A DNA stretch of 16,728 bases from ANME-2 cluster archaeon (GCA_023544495.1 JAMJFV010000028.1:1-16728); one strand, 5' to 3'; shown: positions 1-8,106, counted from the first letter of the stretch. The notes: generated by a model from the letters alone, not told the origin. Made by a program: numbers and translations.

Positions 1-291
1 GAACAGATCGTCAGGACTCATATTAACGCCACCAACTATAACATCGAACATCCAGAAGAAGCCGCACAGATATTCGCTGATGATATCGGCGTTTCATATG
101 AGATTGCCAACAGATCGATCCATGAATGGGACGGCAACTGGGTCTCTGACCCCAGTATTGAACTGAACACAACTCTTGAATATGCCAGTGTGCAGTACGA
201 CCTGGGATATACAGACAAACTGTTGAGCCAGGATGACCTGTTCGACCTGAGTTTCTACAATAAAATAATAGCTGAGACGGATGAAAAGTAA
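1..291 (+). CDS. ABC transporter substrate-binding protein, C-terminal part (NitT/TauT type), truncated by window start
   Basis: Frame 1 is open from the first base to a TAA at 289-291, giving 96 residues with no start codon of its own, so the gene begins upstream of the window. The fragment is hydrophilic and mostly helical in appearance (EEAAQIFADDIGVS, then a WDGNWVSDPS turn and a C-terminal helix), like the C-terminal lobe of periplasmic-type binding proteins of the SsuA/TauA/NMT1 group. The call rests mainly on context: a permease and an ATPase of the NitT/TauT family follow directly on the same strand, 32 bases downstream. It would bind the imported solute outside the cell. The ligand cannot be told from this fragment. 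Confidence 0.72.
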   Translation, partial: EQIVRTHINATNYNIEHPEEAAQIFADDIGVSYEIANRSIHEWDGNWVSDPSIELNTTLEYASVQYDLGYTDKLLSQDDLFDLSFYNKIIAETDEK

Positions 292-323
292 GACTCTTCA
301 TCCATTAACTCTTTTTACCTGAT

Positions 324-1103
324 ATGAAGAGAGGCCATGGCTCCAGAAAACGAAGTATTGAAGTAATATCTATAGCTACAGCATTGCTCATCTGGGAGAT
401 CATTGCAAGGATCATTGATGTTAAATATATTTTGCCCAGTTTCACCAGCGTCGTATCAGCTTTTATTAAACTTGTTCAGGGAGGGGAACTGTACCGCGAT
501 ATACTGACAAGTCTCAATTACTTTGTGTTAGGTATCGGACTGGCCGTAATGGTGGGTATACCGATCGGCACGTTGATGGGATGGTTCAAGAACATTGACA
601 GGGCAGTGGACCCGATCATAGAGATGATAAGGCCCATCCCGCCCCTTGCATGGATACCTTTTGCCATTCTTTGGTTCGGACTCACTAAATACGCGGCCGG
701 ATTCGTGATATTTATCGGAGCGGTATTCCCCATACTTATCAATACCTATACCGGGTTCAAGCATACACCCCGGGTGCTGGTGGAATCGGGAAAGGTACTT
801 GGGTGCACCAGCAATAAAGATATTATCTTCAGGATCGCACTGCCTTTTGCCCTCCCTTCGATCGCTACTGGTATCAGGGTGGGTATGGGCGTGGGCTGGA
901 TGTGTGTTGTGGCCGCCGAACTTTTCGGTGTCAGTACTAACGGCATTGGCTGGAAGATATGGCACTGGAACGATCTGCATCACATGGATCTGGTACTTAC
1001 CTACATGCTTGTCCTGGGACTGATCGCACTGATCATCGACAGGGTGTTCAGGTATCTCGTACAGGAATGGTGGCTTAGATGGCAGTCTGGTGTGGTTGTC
1101 TGA
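324..1103 (+). CDS. ABC transporter permease, nitrate/sulfonate/taurine (SsuC/TauC) family
   Basis: This 259-residue integral membrane protein has about six hydrophobic segments, the usual size for SsuC/TauC permeases. Family landmarks are RPIPPLAWIPFAILWFG near residues 102-118, the cytoplasmic coupling (EAA-like) loop ESGKVLGCTSNKDIIFRIALP around 153-173, and GVGWMCVVAAELFG in the last third. It forms the translocation path and docks on the ATPase encoded 12 bases downstream. The ATG at 324 follows an in-frame stop at 306-308 and has no clear Shine-Dalgarno sequence, so translation may be coupled to the binding-protein gene. The likely cargo is an organic sulfonate, nitrate-like anion or a related small molecule; the family is too broad to choose. 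Confidence 0.93.
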   Translation: MKRGHGSRKRSIEVISIATALLIWEIIARIIDVKYILPSFTSVVSAFIKLVQGGELYRDILTSLNYFVLGIGLAVMVGIPIGTLMGWFKNIDRAVDPIIEMIRPIPPLAWIPFAILWFGLTKYAAGFVIFIGAVFPILINTYTGFKHTPRVLVESGKVLGCTSNKDIIFRIALPFALPSIATGIRVGMGVGWMCVVAAELFGVSTNGIGWKIWHWNDLHHMDLVLTYMLVLGLIALIIDRVFRYLVQEWWLRWQSGVVV

Positions 1104-1115
1104 CCTGGTGATACA

Positions 1116-1877
1116 ATGCTTTCAATACACAACATCAATATGACATACCATACTGAAGAGGGGGATGAGGTCCCTGCTCTTTCAGATATTAACCTTGAGA
1201 TGAAAGATAAAGAATTTGTTTGCTTTATCGGGCCGTCAGGATGCGGAAAGACCACACTGCTCAGGATCATAGCCGGACTTGAAACACCGGACACCGGCAT
1301 AATTACCGTAGACGGCGAACCAATAAAAGGACCCGGGCCTGACAGAGGCATGGTATTCCAGGAATATTCATTATTCCCGTGGCGAACTGTGCTTAAGAAC
1401 ATTACATTTAGCCTCGAATTGAAAAAAGTCCCAAAAGTTCAGCGGGAGGATACAGCCAGGCAGTACCTGGAACTGGTAGGCCTGTCAAAGTTTGCTGAAA
1501 GCTATCCCCACGAGCTGAGCGGCGGAATGAAACAGCGAGTTGCAATTGCAAGGGCTCTGGTCAACGACCCTAAAGTGCTGTTAATGGATGAACCCTTTGG
1601 TGCAGTGGATGCGCAGACCAGGAACAGGCTCCAGCAGGAATTGTTAAAGATATGGGAACGGGACAAAAAGACGTTATTGTTCATTACCCATAGTGTGGAC
1701 GAGGCAGTATATATGGCAGACAGGGTTGTAGTATTCACGTCACCCCCGGGCAGGATCAAAGAGATATTCAAAGTAGAACTGCCAAGGCCTCGTGACAGGA
1801 CCAGCGTTGAAGCAAATGTGTTGCGTGAACACCTGTTGACCTCGCTGGGTGCTGAGATGAAAAATACAATAGTTTAA
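1116..1877 (+). CDS. ABC transporter ATP-binding protein, SsuB/TauB family
   Basis: All ATPase motifs are present in the 253 residues: Walker A GPSGCGKTT (39-47), Q-loop FQEYSLFPW (81-89), signature LSGGMKQRVAIARAL (134-148), Walker B VLLMDEPFGAVDA (154-166) and the H-loop ITHSVDEAV (190-198). The sequence FQEYSLFPWRTV is typical of the NitT/TauT ATPases. It powers uptake through the permease encoded just upstream. The ATG is preceded by GGTGAT with a 3-base spacer, within the 12-base gap after the permease stop, which indicates an operon with coupled translation. The gene is last in the operon: A/T-rich promoter-like sequence and a new transcription unit follow. Confidence 0.95.
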   Translation: MLSIHNINMTYHTEEGDEVPALSDINLEMKDKEFVCFIGPSGCGKTTLLRIIAGLETPDTGIITVDGEPIKGPGPDRGMVFQEYSLFPWRTVLKNITFSLELKKVPKVQREDTARQYLELVGLSKFAESYPHELSGGMKQRVAIARALVNDPKVLLMDEPFGAVDAQTRNRLQQELLKIWERDKKTLLFITHSVDEAVYMADRVVVFTSPPGRIKEIFKVELPRPRDRTSVEANVLREHLLTSLGAEMKNTIV

Positions 1878-1925
1878 TATAATTTTAAACTAATATTAAA
1901 TTAATTACACATTTAACAATGGTGA
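1876..1925 (+). promoter_or_regulatory. Promoter and ribosome binding site of AMP phosphorylase gene
   Basis: The 52 bases between the ABC ATPase and the AMP phosphorylase gene are nearly all A and T (several TATA-like stretches, about 1880-1905). They are followed by GGTGA at 1921-1925, four bases before the ATG at 1930. The position fits an archaeal TATA box roughly 25-30 bases before a short leader. The exact TATA box cannot be chosen by eye. Confidence 0.45.
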
Positions 1926-1929
1926 CATT

Positions 1930-3444
1930 ATGGAACTATCGGTTCAACCAATCAATATCAAAGTAAGCAAACACAAAGTTGTTTTGAACAACCTGGACGC
2001 AAAGGAACTGGGCGTTATGGCAGGTGACCGGGTCAAATTGAAAGACCATGGTTACCTTACTGCTATTGTGGATACGACTGATGACATTATTCCCCAGGGC
2101 ACAATCGGGGTATATCACGAGATAATTGAACATATCAATGATGCCAAACGTCTTGAGATCACGCCGGCCACAAAACCGGCTTCTGTAAGAACCATCAAGA
2201 ATATCATGGAGGGTAGAAAATACACCAGGGAAGATATGTATGACCTGGTGAAAGATATTGTAAAAGAAAATCTCAGCGATATTGAGATGACTGCATTTAT
2301 CACAGCTTCCCATATGAACTGCCTGCCTGCCGAGCAGACTGAATGGCTGACCCGGGCAATGATCGATACCGGGGAGAAACTTGAGTTCGATACCCACCCC
2401 ATTATGGACAAGCACAGTATCGGCGGTGTGCCAGGGAACAAGATATCATTGCTCATCGTACCTATTGTAGCTGCAGCAGGACTGCTTATCCCAAAGACCA
2501 GCAGCCGGGCCATAACCGGTGCAGGTGGGACGGCAGACCTGATGGAAATACTGGCACCTGTGGAATTTAATGCAGATGAGATTAAATCAATGACTGAAAA
2601 GGTCGGCGGCGTTATAGTCTGGGGCGGAGCTACCAATATCGCACCTGCTGATGATAAGCTCATACGAGTGGAATACCCGTTGTCGCTGGACCCAAGCTGC
2701 CAGCTGCTGGCAAGCATCATGGCTAAAAAAGGCGCTGTGGGCGCTGATTGCGTGGTCATCGACATCCCGACCGGCTCGGGTACTAAGATACTTGACGCGG
2801 AACAGGGCAGGGCTCTGGCCCGCGGTCTTATTGACCTGGGAGCCAGGTTGGGCATGCAGGTGGAGTGTGCCATGACCTACGGTGCATCCCCGATAGGGAG
2901 GACCGTGGGTGGCGGGCTGGAAGTGGCAGAAGCCCTGAAGGTACTTGAATCCATGGAAGGCCCCAACAGCCTTATCCAGAAGAGTGTGGGTCTTGCAGGA
3001 CTGATGCTTGAGATGGGTGGAACTGCAAGCAGGGGCGATGGCAGGAATATGGCGTATGAGATATTAAGATCAGGAAAGGCCCTTGAAAAAATGCGTGATA
3101 TCATTGAGATACAGGGTGGAAATCCAGGTGTAACTTCAGGTGATATATCAATAGGGGACAAGACTGCACAGATATTTGCACCGTCTGAAGGATACATAGT
3201 TGAGTTCCATAACAAACGCATTGTAGAGATTGCACGAATGGCAGGTGCACCTAATGATGAAGGAGCCGGTGTTCTGATACACAAGAAGAAAGGCGAGACT
3301 GTTAAGAAGGGTGAACCAATACTAACGATATATTCTGAAAAAGAATGGAAATTGACCAACGCTCTTGACAGCGCCAAAAAGGATTATCCCATAATTGTAG
3401 AAGGAATGTTGCTGGAGACCTTACGCGGACAAAGAGAATTGTAG
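1930..3444 (+). CDS. deoA: AMP phosphorylase (archaeal DeoA / thymidine phosphorylase family)
   Basis: The protein catalyses AMP (or other NMP) + phosphate to ribose 1,5-bisphosphate + base, the first step of the archaeal AMP pathway that feeds R15P isomerase and type III RuBisCO. It has 504 residues, matching archaeal AMP phosphorylases, which carry about 80 extra N-terminal residues compared with bacterial thymidine phosphorylase. The phosphate/nucleoside-binding blocks KHSIGGVPGNK (161-171) and KTSSRAITGAGGTADLME (189-206) are intact, and a C-terminal barrel-sandwich region (IHKKKGETVKKGEPILTIYSE) closes the protein. The start is supported by GGTGA four bases upstream. R15P isomerase and RuBisCO are not in this window, so pathway completeness cannot be judged here. 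It ends one base before the stop of the convergent gene at 3446. Confidence 0.93.
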   Translation: MELSVQPINIKVSKHKVVLNNLDAKELGVMAGDRVKLKDHGYLTAIVDTTDDIIPQGTIGVYHEIIEHINDAKRLEITPATKPASVRTIKNIMEGRKYTREDMYDLVKDIVKENLSDIEMTAFITASHMNCLPAEQTEWLTRAMIDTGEKLEFDTHPIMDKHSIGGVPGNKISLLIVPIVAAAGLLIPKTSSRAITGAGGTADLMEILAPVEFNADEIKSMTEKVGGVIVWGGATNIAPADDKLIRVEYPLSLDPSCQLLASIMAKKGAVGADCVVIDIPTGSGTKILDAEQGRALARGLIDLGARLGMQVECAMTYGASPIGRTVGGGLEVAEALKVLESMEGPNSLIQKSVGLAGLMLEMGGTASRGDGRNMAYEILRSGKALEKMRDIIEIQGGNPGVTSGDISIGDKTAQIFAPSEGYIVEFHNKRIVEIARMAGAPNDEGAGVLIHKKKGETVKKGEPILTIYSEKEWKLTNALDSAKKDYPIIVEGMLLETLRGQREL

Positions 3445-3445
3445 A

Positions 3446-3805
3446 TCAGGCTTCCAGGTAATCTTCCTTTTTCCCGGTATGCTGTTTGACCAGGTCTTTT
3501 TCCAGTTTGAATGAGTAAAAGAAGACCATTGAGCCATCAGGCACATCATCCCAAAGATTGGCATCCACACAACCCTCTCCAAACTCCTCGACAAGACCTT
3601 CATAGGTAGCTGCTTCTATCTTATCGATGTTTATGGCAAAATCTTCCAGTCGCCTGGTCTGGTTGTTCTTTACCCGGTAAACACCTTTATTGAAGAATTT
3701 CGATGAAACAAAGGTACATGTGCCGTTTTCAAGTACCTCGTCGATCCTGAAAGGGTCCAGGTCTATAGTGTTCCCCACTCGTGATATGTCAAGCTTTTCC
3801 TGCAT
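3446..3805 (-). CDS. Conserved-looking archaeal protein of unknown function (119 aa)
   Basis: I do not recognise this family. It is a soluble, acidic 119-residue protein without signal peptide or membrane segment. The N-terminal half looks beta-rich (DPFRIDEVLENGTCTFVSSKFFNKGVYRV in short strands), and the middle is helical. Only two cysteines are present. It is likely real because the ATG is preceded by GGTGGTGA with a 4-base spacer, an excellent archaeal ribosome binding site, and the frame is clean over the whole length. A TATA-like TTTAAATAG on the minus strand lies at about 3870-3862. It is convergent with AMP phosphorylase, with a single base between the two stop codons, and divergent from the small gene at 3959. 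Confidence 0.75.
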   Translation of the reverse strand: MQEKLDISRVGNTIDLDPFRIDEVLENGTCTFVSSKFFNKGVYRVKNNQTRRLEDFAINIDKIEAATYEGLVEEFGEGCVDANLWDDVPDGSMVFFYSFKLEKDLVKQHTGKKEDYLEA

Positions 3806-3886
3806 GTTGTCACCACCAAAAGTACTACTGCTTGGTTTGGTATTTCTATTGTAATATAGTCTATTTAAATCATCCGTTTAATAAGC

Positions 3887-3958
3887 GCAAATAGGTTTAA
3901 TATCCTTCCCAGACATAGTATTTAATGGAATTAGTGGTTCGTTTCAAGGTGAGGTTGT
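3887..3958 (+). promoter_or_regulatory. Promoter and ribosome binding site for the 68-aa gene
   Basis: An AAATAGGTTTAATAT stretch (3889-3903) resembles an archaeal BRE/TATA element. About 55 bases later an AGGTGAGGT ribosome binding site (3947-3955) sits three bases before the ATG at 3959. A similar AAATAGGTTTTTAA block precedes the DUF362 gene near 8180. Confidence 0.4.
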
Positions 3959-4165
3959 ATGACTGAAAGAAAATATTTGATTGAATCCAGACGCTATATA
4001 GGTGATGACGGCAAAATGAAATTTGATAGCTGGATCACTTCAGCCAACGTTATTGAAGTAAAACACGAGGAACACTATATTGTATTCTTCCCACTGGAAG
4101 GAGAAGCAGCAGGTAAAAAACACTATATACCATTCTCAAATATCCATATCGTGCGCGAAATATAG
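3959..4165 (+). CDS. Small protein of unknown function (68 aa)
   Basis: This 68-residue soluble protein begins MTERKYLIESRRYIGDD and looks like a compact all-beta fold: strands around residues 4-13, 21-34 (DSWITSANVIEVKH), 39-46 (YIVFFPLEG) and 54-66 (HYIPFSNIHIVRE). No family is recognised. It has no cysteine or metal motif and no signal peptide. A strong AGGTGAGGT ribosome binding site three bases upstream and an upstream TATA-like box make it a convincing gene despite its size. It stands alone, divergent from the 119-residue gene and convergent with the mmp11 operon. Confidence 0.72.
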   Translation: MTERKYLIESRRYIGDDGKMKFDSWITSANVIEVKHEEHYIVFFPLEGEAAGKKHYIPFSNIHIVREI

Positions 4166-4219
4166 ACGTTGGAATAGACTGGGTCAATATGATTGCAAAT
4201 TAAAAGGTCCCTGACAAGA

Positions 4220-5119
4220 TCATATAGGTATTTCTAACTTAACAGACTCATTTGGTCTGGTATACCAGGGCAGAGCAGCCAGTGCGCCTATGACTCCGTT
4301 ACCTTCCAGCCATATCTGGACCTGTTTCAACCTGGCTGTCTTCAGGGCATATTCTTTCGTAAGTATCCTTGTCCTGCATTCCCTGCTGTAATCCTCAAGT
4401 GGTGAAGCATCGAAATCATCCAGTACCACCATGCCGGTCTCACTGGAGACACTGTACTGTTCCAGGGCCGATTTGATATCCCCGAGCAAGGACTGTTTAG
4501 CATCATTGTTAATACAGGCAAATTCCAGTACTGTTGATACACAGTTCTGGGTCTTTGCCGGAGCCGGAAACAACTGCACAAGGGCATGTGATAGATATTT
4601 TACTTCATCAAGGTCAACCGCTGATGCAATGTTATGGGCCATGGACCAGGTGGCACCTTCTTCTTTGTTATCAGTATCATCAATACCCACCAATACCCGC
4701 TCATACCTTGGAACGGTAATGGTACCCTTTGCAGCCCTCCCACCGCCTGACCTGGAAATTTCCGAACGCAGCACACCCTGGCTTTTAGCACGGCATACCG
4801 TGGCACCTACCCCCCCGCCGCCCAGGCCCGCATAGGTAATAGCAACTTCATTGCCTGAAACTTTTACCGATTCTATGCCCGCAGCAGCTACCGAGGCTTC
4901 AAGTTTGAGCGGTTCGATCCCGGTCCTGGTGCGATAGCGTATCATATTACCCACTGATAGTACCGTCTCTATCAGGGGACTGCTTGCATAGTGATGCATT
5001 GTCCAGGCCGAGCCTCCATAGCAGTTTGATTTCTCTATAATATCGACATACCTGTTCTCGCGGTCGCATACTGCATATATTCCGGCGTAGGTCACAGTAT
5101 ATGGGTCATTGAGGTTCAT
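4220..5119 (-). CDS. mmp11: Methanogenesis marker protein 11 (TiaS-related GIDDTD protein)
   Basis: The 299-residue protein matches my knowledge of methanogenesis marker protein 11, which is largely restricted to methanogens and their methane-oxidising relatives and has no settled function. The N-terminal part (YAGIYAVCDRENRYVDIIEK, YGGSAWTMHHYASSPLIETV) is family-typical. A glycine-rich loop GLGGGGVGA lies at 98-106, and the signature GIDDTDNKEEGATWSMAHNIA spans 145-165. GIDDTD is shared with TiaS, the archaeal tRNA-Ile2 agmatinylcytidine synthetase, where it contributes to ATP/metal chemistry. The rest of TiaS (OB-fold and zinc region) is not evident, so this is a paralogous family and not TiaS. 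It is the last gene of the speA-dhs-mmp11 operon, 25 bases after dhs, with a CGGAG-like site upstream of the ATG. Confidence 0.88.
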   Translation of the reverse strand: MNLNDPYTVTYAGIYAVCDRENRYVDIIEKSNCYGGSAWTMHHYASSPLIETVLSVGNMIRYRTRTGIEPLKLEASVAAAGIESVKVSGNEVAITYAGLGGGGVGATVCRAKSQGVLRSEISRSGGGRAAKGTITVPRYERVLVGIDDTDNKEEGATWSMAHNIASAVDLDEVKYLSHALVQLFPAPAKTQNCVSTVLEFACINNDAKQSLLGDIKSALEQYSVSSETGMVVLDDFDASPLEDYSRECRTRILTKEYALKTARLKQVQIWLEGNGVIGALAALPWYTRPNESVKLEIPI

Positions 5120-5144
5120 GTGCTATGCTCCGGACTTCAAATCC

Positions 5145-6179
5145 TCACCCATACCGCACCCTTAATCCATCCTCGTTCCATTCAAACACCGGTCCCCTGC
5201 GTTCAATCCCCTCCATCCGCTCTCGCAGTGCATGTGCTACAATCGGTAGTGCGATCGTTGCATCTACGAACACCTGCACCTTCCTGGCACTCCCGGCAAT
5301 CTTACCCCAGGACACAGCCTCATCGAAAGTACACCCGGACAGCCCGCCCCAGTGAGGTGCGTCCGTAGTATACTGGATCGCATAATCATGCCCTTCCACA
5401 TCCCCGCCCATCAGGGATGCAATAACCTCGGTCTGCTGGATAAAGTTCTTGGGCACCCCGCCGCCAACATATATCACGCCCGTCTTTTTGGACTGCTCCA
5501 CGATCTGCGTAATCTCATCCGCATCCTTTATCTGGTCCACAATCACCTCATGTCCCTGGCGGCGGGCATATACCAATCCGATACCAATGGACGAATCCGT
5601 CAGAGCAGGTATGAATATTGGAACGTTATGTTCGTAGGCACTCACAATAATGGAATCGCTGCGCCCACCCAGTTCCCTGACCCGGGCGCCCAGGAGAGAG
5701 ATAAACTCCCGGGATGAATATGCCCTCCCATTGTCAAGGGATGACCCGAAATCACCGATAAGCCTGTCAGCCTCCCTGAACTCCTCCTCAATTGCGAACA
5801 CATCATGGATCCTGTCAATGCCGTGGCTGAACAGGATCTCATCATTCGCCAGATGGGTGCCTACATAGTGTTTCCGGTTCAGGCTCTCATGAATGTCGTG
5901 AAAAATATTGGCACCTGTGGATACCAGGCAGTCGATCATCCTGTGCCTGATAAGGTACGTAATTATACCCCTCATACCAGCCGGAACCATGGCACCGGAG
6001 AGTCCCATCATTATAGTGACCTCATCCTCCTGGACCATATGGACCCATGCCTCCACTGACTCGCCCAGTTTCCTGCCCTGGAATCCGGTCCTGGTCATAG
6101 CATGGGTTATCTCACTGATAGACCTGTCCGTCACATCCATCGGGACAGTGGGATGACTGGTAAAATGTTCTTTATTCAT
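5145..6179 (-). CDS. dhs: Deoxyhypusine synthase (archaeal DHS family)
   Basis: DHS transfers an aminobutyl group from spermidine to a lysine of translation factor aIF5A. The 344 residues contain the NAD-binding segments MMGLSGAMVPAGMRGIITYLI (58-78) and VSTGANIFHDIHESL (86-100), the VGGGVPKNFIQQT block (238-250), and GGLSGCTFDEAVSWGKI (278-294), whose K293 corresponds to the catalytic lysine that forms the enzyme-substrate imine. I place the start at the ATG at 6179; a longer reading would need a TTG at 6200 inside speA. The gene begins 10 bases after the speA stop, so they are co-transcribed. Many archaea hold two DHS-like paralogues, one of which may act on another acceptor, so the aIF5A assignment is likely but not certain. 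Confidence 0.92.
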   Translation of the reverse strand: MNKEHFTSHPTVPMDVTDRSISEITHAMTRTGFQGRKLGESVEAWVHMVQEDEVTIMMGLSGAMVPAGMRGIITYLIRHRMIDCLVSTGANIFHDIHESLNRKHYVGTHLANDEILFSHGIDRIHDVFAIEEEFREADRLIGDFGSSLDNGRAYSSREFISLLGARVRELGGRSDSIIVSAYEHNVPIFIPALTDSSIGIGLVYARRQGHEVIVDQIKDADEITQIVEQSKKTGVIYVGGGVPKNFIQQTEVIASLMGGDVEGHDYAIQYTTDAPHWGGLSGCTFDEAVSWGKIAGSARKVQVFVDATIALPIVAHALRERMEGIERRGPVFEWNEDGLRVRYG

Positions 6180-6189
6180 GCAAACACGC

Positions 6190-8106
6190 CTAAAAATCAA
6201 GATAGGTATAATCGTTTATCTCTTTTTTCATATTGTTCATGATACTCTTAGCTATCTGGGGATTCAACTCATCTTCATCTACTACCTTTTGTATGGATGA
6301 TTCGATACTTTTCATCAGGCTCTGTCTATTGAAATGCAGCATTTTCAAAACAGAACTCACATTATCCCCTTTAATGATTTTTCTGACTTCCCATTCGTCT
6401 TCATCCTTGACCACAATATGGACCTCATGCACGGCCCCGAACAGGTTATGAAGGTCACCGATAGCGTCCTGGTAGGCCCCGAGAAGAAGTACCGCGATAT
6501 AATAGGGTTGTTTGTCAAGTGAATGCAACTCCAGCATTTCCTTTACGTCCAATACATCAGTGAATCGGTCTATTTCACCATCAGAATCACAGGTCATATC
6601 AAGTATGGTCCCTACACACTCGGGCTGTATGTTCAATTTCTGTATAGGCACGATAGGGAATAGCTGATCTATAGCCCAGAAATCGGGCATGGACTGGAAT
6701 AATGAAAAATTACCGATATATTTCTTTGACATTAATTTTCGAACATAATCAAACTCCTCCGACTCGTTCCCGGTCTGATTGATGAACTTGTGTATCTTCT
6801 GGCATATATTGAAAAATAATGTTTCTCCCTTGGCCTTCTCTGCCAGGTCCAGCTGGCCCAGGTTGAACATATTGATCAGTTCTTCCTTATATTCCAGACT
6901 GTCGTGGTAGTATTCCCGATAGTTCTTCACAGTTATCTCATTAAAACAGCTCAGGAATTTCTGGATGACATTAGAATCGTCTTCATTGACCTCAAAATCC
7001 ACATTATGTATAATGGATTTTTCATATGCAAGGTTAGTAATTAACATGGAATGATATACAGCCACTGCCCTTCCGCTCTCTGATACAATGGTCGGGTGTT
7101 CAATACCTTCCTCGTCACAGACCTCCTTTAATGTGAACACCACATTATTGGTATATTCCTGCATGGCGTAATTTGCACTGGCATCAGACGAGGTCTTACT
7201 GCCATCATAATCAATACCAAGCCCCCCGCCAATATTAAAGTATTCCAGTCCGGGAACCAGATTCTTGACCTCGACATAGATCCTCGAAGCCTCCTTTACC
7301 GCATTTTGTATACGCCGAATATCTGTGATCTGGGACCCTATATGAAAATGCAGCATCTTCAGGTTCTGTAACATACCACTACTTTTAAGTTTTTCAATGG
7401 CACTGAGCAGTTCGCCGGTGGTCAATCCGAACTTTGCAGCTTCACCACCTGATTCAATCCATTTACCGCTCCCTCGTGAATATAACCGTATGCGGATACC
7501 CAGACAGGGATTGACACTGAGTTTTTTGGATTGCCTGATAATATCATATATCTCGTTCAACTGGTCTATCACCAGAATGATGTTCTTCCTGAAATGGGTA
7601 GCTTGCAGGGCTGTCTTAATATAATTACTGTCCTTGTAACCATTGCATACCAATAGCGATTCAGGGCTCAGTTTGAAGAACAGGCTCTCGATAAGTTCAG
7701 GTTTACTACCTGCTTCCAATCCATAATTATATTTCCTGCCAACCCTGACTATTTCTTCCACTACATCCTTTCGCTGATTTACCTTTAAAGGAAATACGCC
7801 CTTATAAGAGGCCTGGTACTGGAATTCATCGATCGAATGCTCAAATGAAGTATATAATTCGCTTATCCGACTCTCAAGTATCTGGGGAAATCGAAGAAGT
7901 ATAGGTGGTTTTATCCGGTTCTTTTTAAGGTATTCCATCACTTCCAGGATCTCGACCTTATTCCTACCTTTACCAGGTTTCACCAAAAGATTGCCTTTGC
8001 GGTTTATGTCAAAATATCCGCTACCCCAATTATCAATACCGTATAGTTCTTTGGATTTTTCATTTTTCCAGCCTGTTCCGTCTTCGATATTCTTCATTTT
8101 TCTCAT
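6190..8106 (-). CDS. speA: Biosynthetic arginine decarboxylase, SpeA type (PLP, alanine-racemase fold)
   Basis: SpeA converts arginine to agmatine and CO2. The 638 residues match bacterial SpeA in length and order. The PLP lysine is K108 in KGVFPLKVNQ, followed by GLEAGSKPELI and the barrel motifs LHFHIGSQ and GGGLGIDYDGS. The substrate-site block SESGRAVAVYHSML is present, as are the late SpeA signatures CDSDGEIDRFTD and YYIAVLLLGAYQDAIGDLHNLFG. Most methanogens use a small pyruvoyl arginine decarboxylase, so a bacterial-type SpeA is uncommon and suggests horizontal acquisition. By eye the gene is richer in A and T than dhs and mmp11. The first ATG (8106) and a second three codons later (8097) are both possible, and neither has a strong ribosome binding site. 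It heads the operon with dhs and mmp11. Confidence 0.94.
   Translation of the reverse strand: MRKMKNIEDGTGWKNEKSKELYGIDNWGSGYFDINRKGNLLVKPGKGRNKVEILEVMEYLKKNRIKPPILLRFPQILESRISELYTSFEHSIDEFQYQASYKGVFPLKVNQRKDVVEEIVRVGRKYNYGLEAGSKPELIESLFFKLSPESLLVCNGYKDSNYIKTALQATHFRKNIILVIDQLNEIYDIIRQSKKLSVNPCLGIRIRLYSRGSGKWIESGGEAAKFGLTTGELLSAIEKLKSSGMLQNLKMLHFHIGSQITDIRRIQNAVKEASRIYVEVKNLVPGLEYFNIGGGLGIDYDGSKTSSDASANYAMQEYTNNVVFTLKEVCDEEGIEHPTIVSESGRAVAVYHSMLITNLAYEKSIIHNVDFEVNEDDSNVIQKFLSCFNEITVKNYREYYHDSLEYKEELINMFNLGQLDLAEKAKGETLFFNICQKIHKFINQTGNESEEFDYVRKLMSKKYIGNFSLFQSMPDFWAIDQLFPIVPIQKLNIQPECVGTILDMTCDSDGEIDRFTDVLDVKEMLELHSLDKQPYYIAVLLLGAYQDAIGDLHNLFGAVHEVHIVVKDEDEWEVRKIIKGDNVSSVLKMLHFNRQSLMKSIESSIQKVVDEDELNPQIAKSIMNNMKKEINDYTYLDF

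Noticed and set aside
528..983. Long minus-strand reading frame of 151 codons within the permease gene
   Set aside because: It is a shadow of the permease frame; the product is rich in His, Pro and Tyr with no domain, while the plus-strand protein is clearly a permease.
1..1877. ABC operon as a taurine or sulfonate transporter specifically
   Set aside because: The family covers nitrate, sulfonates, pyrimidine precursors and others. The binding protein is truncated and no metabolic gene for a given substrate is adjacent.
2115..2873. 252-codon minus-strand reading frame inside AMP phosphorylase
   Set aside because: Ser/Ile-rich translation without motifs, fully covered by an intact conserved enzyme on the other strand.
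6180..6200. N-terminal extension of deoxyhypusine synthase from TTG at 6200
   Set aside because: It would overlap speA, use a TTG without a ribosome binding site, and add seven residues not typical for the family. The ATG at 6179 fits better.
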